Made by a program: the position numbers and the translations under genes. 64,000 nucleotides of DNA from Streptomyces pseudovenezuelae (GTDB taxonomy: Bacteria > Actinomycetota > Actinomycetes > Streptomycetales > Streptomycetaceae): contig NZ_JARXVH010000002.1 of assembly GCF_029892565.1 (NCBI RefSeq), positions 722,501 to 786,500 of the forward strand. Reading direction: 5' to 3'. The notes under the pieces are model-generated. The model was not told the origin of the DNA. It worked only from the letters and a program-made list of their open reading frames with translations, and did not search any database. How positions within the stretch are numbered: position 1 is the stretch's first letter; each line of letters begins with the position of its first letter. Positions 58,518 through 64,000 of this stretch are shown in pieces.

Positions 58518-60949
58518 GAGGGGCCACCTCTCCTTGTGTCGTTGGCCAGTTGGATCGTCGCGCGGGCGACGGCCACCCCGCTCCCCGGCGGTAGCAGCCG
58601 TACCGGACGCAGATCCATGGACTCGATCTCGGGCAGGTCCTCGACCATCGCGGAGATCCGCAGGACCGTCTCCTCAAGGGCCGTCAGATCCACACCCCGG
58701 CCGCCCACCCGACCGTCCAGCAGTGGAGCCGCCCGCAGTGAGCGGATCATCTCCCGGGCGTCGCGGTCGCTGAGCGGGGTGATCCGGTGGGCGACGTCGG
58801 CCATGAGGTCGGCGTAGTCCCCGGTGAGACCGAACGCGATCACCGGGCCGAAGACCGGGTCCGCGCGGACGGAGAGGAACGCGTCCGGGCCCTGGGAGCC
58901 CGTGTCGCGTACGGAGATGCCGTACGAGTGCAGCAACTCGGCAGCGGTCTGCGCCGGCACGGTTGCGGGAGCGCACCCGGCGACCAGCGAGCGGGCTCGG
59001 TCCGCGTCGATCCCCGGGAGGTCCGGTATGACACCCGCGGGGGTGCTGCGCCACGCCTGGTACGCGGCCGCGTGACCGAGCGAGACGGCCGCGGACTCGG
59101 GGAACGCGTAGGTCGGTACCACGAGTTCGCCCCGGTGCAGGAGATCGGCGACGCCCGCACCGCCCAGGAAACTCGCCACCACCGGCTTCTCGGGCGCGGC
59201 CTCGGCCGCGTCGAGGATCGCCGCCGCCACCTCGTCGGGCTTGTCCGCCAGCGGGGGCATGAAGAGGACCACGGCGGCGTCGATGCCGTCCTCGGCCAGT
59301 ACGGCGTCCAGCGCCTGCCGGTAGTGCGCGGCGGTGGCCGTGGGCGTGAGGTCGATCGGGTTGGTGACGTCCGCGCGGGGCGAGAGGACCGTACCGAGGG
59401 TGTGCTGTATGTGCTCACCGAGTACGGGCACCCGCAGTCCGCTCGCCTCGCACGCTCCGACGGTCAGCGCGGCGGGCCCGCCCGCGTTGGTGATCACCGC
59501 GACCCGGTTGCCCGGTGGGGACGGCTGATGCGCGAGCAGGAGCGCGACGTCGAAGAGTTCCTGGAGGCTGCGGGTACGGATGACGCCGGATTGGGCGAAG
59601 AGCGAACCGACCGCCGAGTCCGCATGCCCCGGGTGCACCGCTACGATCGGCTTGCGCGGTGCGACCCGGCGCGCGATGCGGGCGAACCTGCGCGGATTGC
59701 CGAAGGTCTCGACGTGCAGCAGGACCACCGAGGTCTCGGGGTCCTCCTCCCACCACTGGAGCAGGTCGTTGGTGGAGACGTCCACGGCGTGGCCCACCGA
59801 CACGAAGCCGGAGAAGCCGAGCCGCAGCCGCCGGGCGAAGTCGAGCACCGCGAGCCCGAGCGGCCCGGACTGACTGGACATCGCCACCCGGCCCGGCGTC
59901 GGCAGCGCGGGGGAGAAGGTCGCGGCCAGCCGGGCAGCAGGCGTCGTGTTGACCACGCCCATGCAGTTCGGGCCCACCAGCCGCATCCCGGAGGCCCGGG
60001 CGAAGCGGGCCAGCTCCAGCTCGGTCGCCCGACCGGCCGCCCCGGTCTCCCCGAAGCCGGTGGAGACGACGACCACCGCTTTGACCCCGGCCTCGGCACA
60101 TTCCCGTACGACGTCGGGCACCGCCTCGGCCCGCACCGCGACCAGTGCCAGATCCGGCACCTCGGGAAGCTCTCGCACGCTCGGATACGCCCGGGTCCCG
60201 GCGATCCGCTCGGCCCGCGGATTGACCGGGAACACGCTGCCGCGGAAACCGCCCCGCAGCAGGTTGGCCACGATCTCGTGGCCGATCGTCAGCGGGCTCC
60301 GATTCGCGCCGATCACCGCTACCGAGCGAGGTTCGAGCAGCGGTCGCAGGGAACGTCGTACGGCCGTGTGCTCACGGCGCTCGGCCCGGGCGACGGCCTG
60401 GGCCTGCGGGTCGACGGCGATCTCGAAGTGGACGATCTGGCCGGGCGGCCCGGACTCCACCCGGTAGCCGGAGCCGAGGAACACGTTGATCATGCGGGCG
60501 TTGTCGGCGAGGACGTCGGCCTCCAGGACCCGGATGCCCCGGGCGCGGGCGGCAGCGGCGATGTGCTCCAGGAGCAGCCTGCCGAACCCCTCGCTCTGGT
60601 GGTCGTCGCGGATGGTGAAGGTGACCTCCGCGTGCTCCGGTTCCTCGGGATCGCGGACGTAGCGCACCAGGCCCGCGATCTCGTCGCCGGCCAGGGCGAC
60701 GAGCGCCAGTTCGTTGAGGTAGTCCACGTGGGCGCCGCGCCGGATGACGTCGTCGCGGGCGCGGACCACCGGGCCGAGCGAGCGATAGGCCAGGGTCGCC
60801 CGGGACAGGCCGCCGACGAACGCGACCAGGCGGTCGGCGTCCTCCGGCCGGACGGGCCGGACGAAGGTCGACCGCCCGGTCCTGACGAGTCCGGGCTGTT
60901 CCAGGTCCTCGGGGTAGGGGGGAGTGGTCACAGGTGTCCCGCCCGACAT
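58514..60949 (-). CDS. GNAT/acyl-CoA synthetase (NDP-forming) fusion, Pat-like, with reduced synthetase part
   Basis: An 811-residue protein. The N-terminal GNAT (about 25-178) has VTFTIRDDHQSEGFGRLLLE with the acetyl-CoA loop at 119-124. The CoA-binding Rossmann domain (about 205-335) has RSVAVIGANRSPLTIGHEIV and GMRLVGPNCMGVVN. Succinyl-CoA-ligase-like domains follow. Two expected elements are missing: the phospho-His segment that should follow PRKPIVAV (436-456 reads HPGHADSAVGSLFAQSGV), and the ATP-grasp N-lobe between HSYGISVRDTGSQG (674-687) and PDAFLSVRADPVFGPV. Pat-type lysine acetyltransferases share this architecture and often have an inactive synthetase domain. A GTG at 60931 is an alternative start. 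Confidence 0.84.
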   Translation of the reverse strand: MSGGTPVTTPPYPEDLEQPGLVRTGRSTFVRPVRPEDADRLVAFVGGLSRATLAYRSLGPVVRARDDVIRRGAHVDYLNELALVALAGDEIAGLVRYVRDPEEPEHAEVTFTIRDDHQSEGFGRLLLEHIAAAARARGIRVLEADVLADNARMINVFLGSGYRVESGPPGQIVHFEIAVDPQAQAVARAERREHTAVRRSLRPLLEPRSVAVIGANRSPLTIGHEIVANLLRGGFRGSVFPVNPRAERIAGTRAYPSVRELPEVPDLALVAVRAEAVPDVVRECAEAGVKAVVVVSTGFGETGAAGRATELELARFARASGMRLVGPNCMGVVNTTPAARLAATFSPALPTPGRVAMSSQSGPLGLAVLDFARRLRLGFSGFVSVGHAVDVSTNDLLQWWEEDPETSVVLLHVETFGNPRRFARIARRVAPRKPIVAVHPGHADSAVGSLFAQSGVIRTRSLQELFDVALLLAHQPSPPGNRVAVITNAGGPAALTVGACEASGLRVPVLGEHIQHTLGTVLSPRADVTNPIDLTPTATAAHYRQALDAVLAEDGIDAAVVLFMPPLADKPDEVAAAILDAAEAAPEKPVVASFLGGAGVADLLHRGELVVPTYAFPESAAVSLGHAAAYQAWRSTPAGVIPDLPGIDADRARSLVAGCAPATVPAQTAAELLHSYGISVRDTGSQGPDAFLSVRADPVFGPVIAFGLTGDYADLMADVAHRITPLSDRDAREMIRSLRAAPLLDGRVGGRGVDLTALEETVLRISAMVEDLPEIESMDLRPVRLLPPGSGVAVARATIQLANDTRRGGPS

Positions 60950-60969
60950 CCTCGCGTCGTCGGCGCCGC

Positions 60970-62049
60970 TCAGACGGCCGCCTCCTGGGGAGTCTGCTCG
61001 GGCAGACGGAACAGTTCGTCGAAGGTGCCGCGGGTGACGCGCTCGCGGATGTCCGCGGGCACGCCGTCGAACAGCTCGTGCAGCGTGGACTGGGTGTGGC
61101 CGTACGTGCCCTCCAGGTGGGGGTAGTCGTCGCCCCACATGACGTTGCGGTAGCCGGTCGACTCGACGATCTCCACCGAGCTCTTGTCGTGCTGGAAGGA
61201 GGCGTACACCTGCTGCCTGATGATCTCGCTGGGCAGGCGGCTGAGCTTGGGCCGGACGAACATGCCGTGCTGTCGGTAGGCCTCGTCCATCCGGTCGCCG
61301 ATGGCCGGCACCCATCCCGCGCCGCCCTCCGCGATGAGGATCTTCAGGTCGGGGTGCCGGTCCAGGGCACCGCCCGCGACCATGTGGGACACGACGCGCA
61401 TGCCGGGGTAGGTCGTCTCCATGTAGTTGACGACCGCGCCGCCGGGCCCGCGGAAGACGACGTTCTCGCCGCCCGTGCCGATGTGGAAGCCCAGCGTCAG
61501 TCCGGCCCGCTCGGCCGCCGTCCAGAGCGGCTCCCAGCGGTCGAGGGCGTACTCCTCGCCCGGCCGTGTCTGGCACGGCAGGAAGACCGACTGGAATCCC
61601 ATCTCCGCCACACGCTCGACCTCGGCGACCGCGTCCTCGACGTCGGCGGTCGACACGCAGGCGGGAGTGATGATGCGCTTCTGCTTCCCGAGGACCTCGG
61701 AGTGCGCCCAGTCGTTCCAGGCCCGAACGGTCTCCCGGGCGAGCTCCCGGTCGGTGATCGACACCAGCCAGAACCCCATGGAGGGGAAGGCCAGCTGGCC
61801 CCAGACGCCCTCCTGGTCCAGGTCTTTTAGCCGGACGTGGAGGTCCCGGGCCCCCGGCGGCCGCATGGCGTCCATGAAGTCGTTGAGCTGGCGGTCGATG
61901 CGCTCGCCGTCGATGTACAGCACCTCGTACTTGTCGCCGCGCTCACTGCGGGGTGCCCGGTCGGCGAGGCGTGGCGGCAGCGCCTGTGTCCACAGGTCGT
62001 CGGGTTCCATCACGTGGGAGTCCCCCGAGTTGACCCAGATCTTCGTCAT
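60970..62049 (-). CDS. Amidohydrolase-family (amidohydrolase_2) enzyme
   Basis: A 359-residue TIM-barrel metal-dependent hydrolase or decarboxylase. It opens WVNSGDSHVMEPDDLWTQAL and contains LGFHIGTGGENVV with a metal-ligand His, HPDLKILIAEGGAGWVP and NVMWGDDYPHLEGTYGHT with the catalytic Asp. Relatives include decarboxylases acting on aromatic or unsaturated carboxylates. It follows etfA after 85 bp and has its own AT-rich upstream motif. Substrate unknown. Confidence 0.88.
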   Translation of the reverse strand: MTKIWVNSGDSHVMEPDDLWTQALPPRLADRAPRSERGDKYEVLYIDGERIDRQLNDFMDAMRPPGARDLHVRLKDLDQEGVWGQLAFPSMGFWLVSITDRELARETVRAWNDWAHSEVLGKQKRIITPACVSTADVEDAVAEVERVAEMGFQSVFLPCQTRPGEEYALDRWEPLWTAAERAGLTLGFHIGTGGENVVFRGPGGAVVNYMETTYPGMRVVSHMVAGGALDRHPDLKILIAEGGAGWVPAIGDRMDEAYRQHGMFVRPKLSRLPSEIIRQQVYASFQHDKSSVEIVESTGYRNVMWGDDYPHLEGTYGHTQSTLHELFDGVPADIRERVTRGTFDELFRLPEQTPQEAAV

Positions 62050-62064
62050 GGCGCTCCTTCGGGT

Positions 62065-62084
62065 CAATGGATGCAATCAGTTAG
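62065..62084 (-). promoter_or_regulatory. Upstream motif of the amidohydrolase gene, shared with etfB
   Basis: On the minus strand this reads CTAACTGATTGCATCCATTG. It matches 13 of 20 positions of TTAACTATTAGCACTCATTA before etfB (63921-63940), at nearly the same distance from the start codon (16 and 19 bp). A TAAAAT -10-like element follows upstream (62087-62092). A shared operator is likely but unproven. Confidence 0.42.
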
Positions 62085-62134
62085 CGATTTTAGTGGTATC
62101 GGTCGCCGGGTGGAAGGCCGGGAGGGGGTGGAGA

Positions 62135-63100
62135 TCAGCTTCGACGCCGCTCGATCTCCTCCACCAGCTGCGGGAGCACCTGGAAGAGATCTCCTACGAC
62201 GCCGTAATCGGCGAGTTCGAAGATGGGGGCGTCCTTGTCCTTGTTGACGGCGACGATGGTCTTGGCGGTCTGCATGCCCGCGCGGTGTTGGATCGCCCCG
62301 GAGATCCCGGCGGCGAGGTAGAGCTGCGGGGAGACCTGGGTGCCGGTCTGGCCGACCTGGTGGCTGTGCGGGTACCAGCCCGCGTCGACCGCGGCGCGGG
62401 ACGCCCCGACAGCCGCGCCCAGGACGTCGGCGACGCGCTCGATCACGGCGAAGTTCTCGGCGCCGTTCACACCGCGGCCGCCGGAGACGACGATGTCGGC
62501 CTCGGTCAGCTCGGGGCGGTCGCCGCGCTCACGGGGTGTGCGGGACAGGACCTTCACGGTGGTGGCGGCCGGGCCGAAGGCGACGTCCCACTTCTCGACC
62601 TCGGGTGTGACGGGGGCCGGTTCCGGGGCGGTTGCGTTCGGCTTCACCGTGATCACCGGTATGCCCTGGGTGATGTGTGCCGTGACCTGGTACGTCGCCG
62701 CGAACACGGACTGCTCGGTGACCGGGCGGCCGTCCTCGCCCGCCGTGATGTCGACGGCGTCCGTGATCAGCCCGGACTCCAGGCGGAGCGCGACCCGTGC
62801 GGCGGTCTCCTTGCCGTCCGGGCCGGACGGCAGCAGGATCGCCGCCGGGCCGGCGCTCTCGGCGATCTGGGCGAGGGCGTCGACGGCCGGAGTGACGAGG
62901 AAGTCCTCGACCTCGGGTGCGTCCACGACGTACACCTTGTGTGCGCCGTACCGGCCGAGGGTCTCGGCCGCGGCGCCCGCGCCCGGCCCGAGGAAGACGG
63001 CCGACGGCTCGCCCAAGCGGCGGGCCAGGGTGAGCAGTTCGAGGGTCGGCTTGCGGACGGTGCCGTCCAGGTGATCGACGAGTACGAGGATCTCGGCCAC
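62135..63100 (-). CDS. etfA: Electron transfer flavoprotein alpha subunit
   Basis: A 321-residue ETF alpha subunit. The C-terminal FAD domain is clear: [53 protein letters not shown] and [20 protein letters not shown]. The N-terminal half has the alpha-subunit nucleotide-like fold. With EtfB it carries electrons from acyl-CoA dehydrogenases to ETF-quinone oxidoreductase. The GTG at 63100 lies 22 bp after the etfB stop. Confidence 0.95.
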   Translation of the reverse strand: MAEILVLVDHLDGTVRKPTLELLTLARRLGEPSAVFLGPGAGAAAETLGRYGAHKVYVVDAPEVEDFLVTPAVDALAQIAESAGPAAILLPSGPDGKETAARVALRLESGLITDAVDITAGEDGRPVTEQSVFAATYQVTAHITQGIPVITVKPNATAPEPAPVTPEVEKWDVAFGPAATTVKVLSRTPRERGDRPELTEADIVVSGGRGVNGAENFAVIERVADVLGAAVGASRAAVDAGWYPHSHQVGQTGTQVSPQLYLAAGISGAIQHRAGMQTAKTIVAVNKDKDAPIFELADYGVVGDLFQVLPQLVEEIERRRS

Positions 63101-63122
63101 GGTGCTGCGCTCCTTGGGTCGG

Positions 63123-63902
63123 TCAGACGAACTTCTTGGCGGTGAGGAACGCGGCCAGGCCGGCGTCGCCCGTGCCGTCGGCGGCGACGATCTCTCCCTT
63201 GGTGCGCGGCGGACGCCTGGCCGCGGTGTCGACGGCGGATCGCGCACCGGTCCGGCCGACCCGCTCGGTGTCGATGCCGAGATCGGCGAGGTCGAGGGTC
63301 TCCAGCGGCTTCTTCTTCGCGGCCATGATCCCCTTGAAGGAGGGGTAACGGGCGTCACCGGAACGGTCGGTCACCGACACCACGGCCGGCAGCGCGCCCT
63401 GGACCCGCACGGTCGCGGAATCGCTCTCTCGGCGGCCGGTCACCGTGCCGTCCTCGACCGTCAGTTCTTCGAGGTGGGTGACGGCGGGGACCCCGAGCCG
63501 TTCGGCCAGCAGCGCCGGTACGACGCTCATGGTGCCGTCCGTGGAGGCCATCCCGCACAGGACGAGGTCGAAGCCGTGCCGCTCGATCGCCCCGGCCAGG
63601 ACGAGTGAGGTGCCGAACGCGTCGCTGCCCTCGATGTCCTGGTCGCTCACGTGGATCGCCGAGTCGCCGCCCATCGCGAGCGCCTTGCGCAGGGCGTCCT
63701 TCGCGTCGTCGGGGCCGACGGTGAGGTAGGTGATCTCGGCCTCGACGCCCGACTCGACGATCCGCAGGGCCTGTTCGACGGCGTACTCGTCGAGTTCGGA
63801 CAGCAGCGAGTCGACCGACCCGCGGTCGTTGGTGCCGTCCTCGGTGAAGGTGCGGTCCGCCGTGGCGTCGGGCACGTGCTTCACGCAGACAACGATCTTC
63901 AC
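63123..63902 (-). CDS. etfB: Electron transfer flavoprotein beta subunit
   Basis: A 259-residue ETF beta subunit. It begins MKIVVCVKHVPDATADRTF and contains EYAVEQALRIVESGVEAEIT, VLCGMASTDGTMSVVPALLA and SVTDRSGDARYPSFKGIMAA, KKKPLE, the recognition-loop region. It binds AMP and docks with acyl-CoA dehydrogenases. It heads the leftward operon and therefore likely shares regulation with the ACAD gene at 55839. Confidence 0.95.
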   Translation of the reverse strand: MKIVVCVKHVPDATADRTFTEDGTNDRGSVDSLLSELDEYAVEQALRIVESGVEAEITYLTVGPDDAKDALRKALAMGGDSAIHVSDQDIEGSDAFGTSLVLAGAIERHGFDLVLCGMASTDGTMSVVPALLAERLGVPAVTHLEELTVEDGTVTGRRESDSATVRVQGALPAVVSVTDRSGDARYPSFKGIMAAKKKPLETLDLADLGIDTERVGRTGARSAVDTAARRPPRTKGEIVAADGTGDAGLAAFLTAKKFV

Positions 63903-63920
63903 ATCGCCCTCCCGAGGGTC

Positions 63921-63944
63921 TAATGAGTGCTAATAGTTAACTAT
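63921..63944 (-). promoter_or_regulatory. Palindromic operator candidate upstream of etfB
   Basis: ATAGTTAACTAT (63933-63944) is a perfect 12-bp palindrome in an AT-rich stretch that stands out in this GC-rich DNA. It overlaps the 20-bp motif (63921-63940) shared with the amidohydrolase promoter. It lies 19-42 bp upstream of the etfB ATG, overlapping the expected promoter, so a repressor site is probable. The remaining bases to the window end show no gene. Confidence 0.5.
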
Positions 63945-64000
63945 ATTGATCGAGCGAGCGCGAGAGGTCATCGGGAATCCGTCGAATTGGTTGACTGATT

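Noticed and set aside
1..64000. CRISPR arrays, rRNA, insertion sequences
   Set aside because: No regularly spaced repeats of 25-40 bp, no rRNA-like conserved stretches and no transposase-like frame with terminal inverted repeats were seen.

Overview
The window looks like chromosomal DNA of a Streptomyces or a very close high-GC actinomycete. The signs are a GC content near 70 percent with strong G/C in third codon positions, many GTG starts, dense ATGA/GTGA stop-start overlaps, a DtxR/DmdR-type iron box (TAAGGTAAGGCTAACC), XRE regulators with DUF5753 and MmyB-type sensor domains, a DUF6879 small-protein cluster, and one rare TTA codon of the kind read by the bldA tRNA. I see no rRNA, tRNA, CRISPR array, transposase or integrase.

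Layout. 1-2918: end of a carbohydrate ABC importer operon (minus) and a divergent LacI regulator, separated by a 12-bp-period operator array. 3050-9648: a minus-strand aromatic catabolic operon (extradiol dioxygenase-like VOC protein, FAH-family hydrolase, MhpA-type flavin hydroxylase, acetoacetyl-CoA synthetase) with a divergent TetR regulator. 9905-12973: small catalase-like protein, LysR regulator and divergent EamA transporter. 12864-17309: iron-boxed siderophore-binding lipoprotein with two exporter-fold ABC half-transporters. 17617-23585: secreted DUF4331 protein, GNAT, N-terminally truncated MmyB-type regulator, CHRD lipoprotein, and a DEAD-box helicase with a 14-bp leader hairpin. 23873-26788: small membrane protein and a chained cluster of DUF6879, XRE-DUF5753 and small Cys proteins. 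26928-31127: a 1,399-residue secreted GH35 beta-galactosidase. 31174-40837: a redox region (aldo/keto reductases, zinc ADH, SDR, DUF2255, cupin, secreted beta-propeller protein) with two full MmyB-type regulators, shared promoter elements and several gene remnants (xanthine dehydrogenase, carboxymuconolactone decarboxylase, AKR). 41225-44370: Tat-exported PQQ-propeller/cupredoxin protein with a ThuA-like protein.

44523-63902 is a large carboxylic-acid/CoA catabolic island. IclR, a CaiB/BaiF CoA-transferase and a citryl-CoA-lyase-like enzyme are transcribed leftward. Divergently run an aldehyde dehydrogenase, a ThDP enzyme and a complete Liv-type importer whose LivM permease and LivG ATPase are one fused polypeptide, followed by a decayed shikimate-dehydrogenase fragment and an acyl-CoA dehydrogenase. 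Facing these is a leftward series: EtfB, EtfA, amidohydrolase, a GNAT/acyl-CoA-synthetase fusion that seems to lack two catalytic segments, an LLM flavin oxidoreductase and a hotdog thioesterase. My reading, which is inference, is uptake of an organic acid, ThDP-dependent C-C cleavage or decarboxylation, oxidation of the aldehyde, CoA activation, retro-Claisen cleavage or beta-oxidation, and electron transfer through ETF. The substrate cannot be read from the sequence.

The most interesting points are the stripped-down GNAT/synthetase, the CoA-transferase/citryl-CoA-lyase pair, the LivM-LivG fusion, the TTA-containing DUF6879/XRE cluster, and the repeated promoter element of the MmyB-type genes with an orphan copy.
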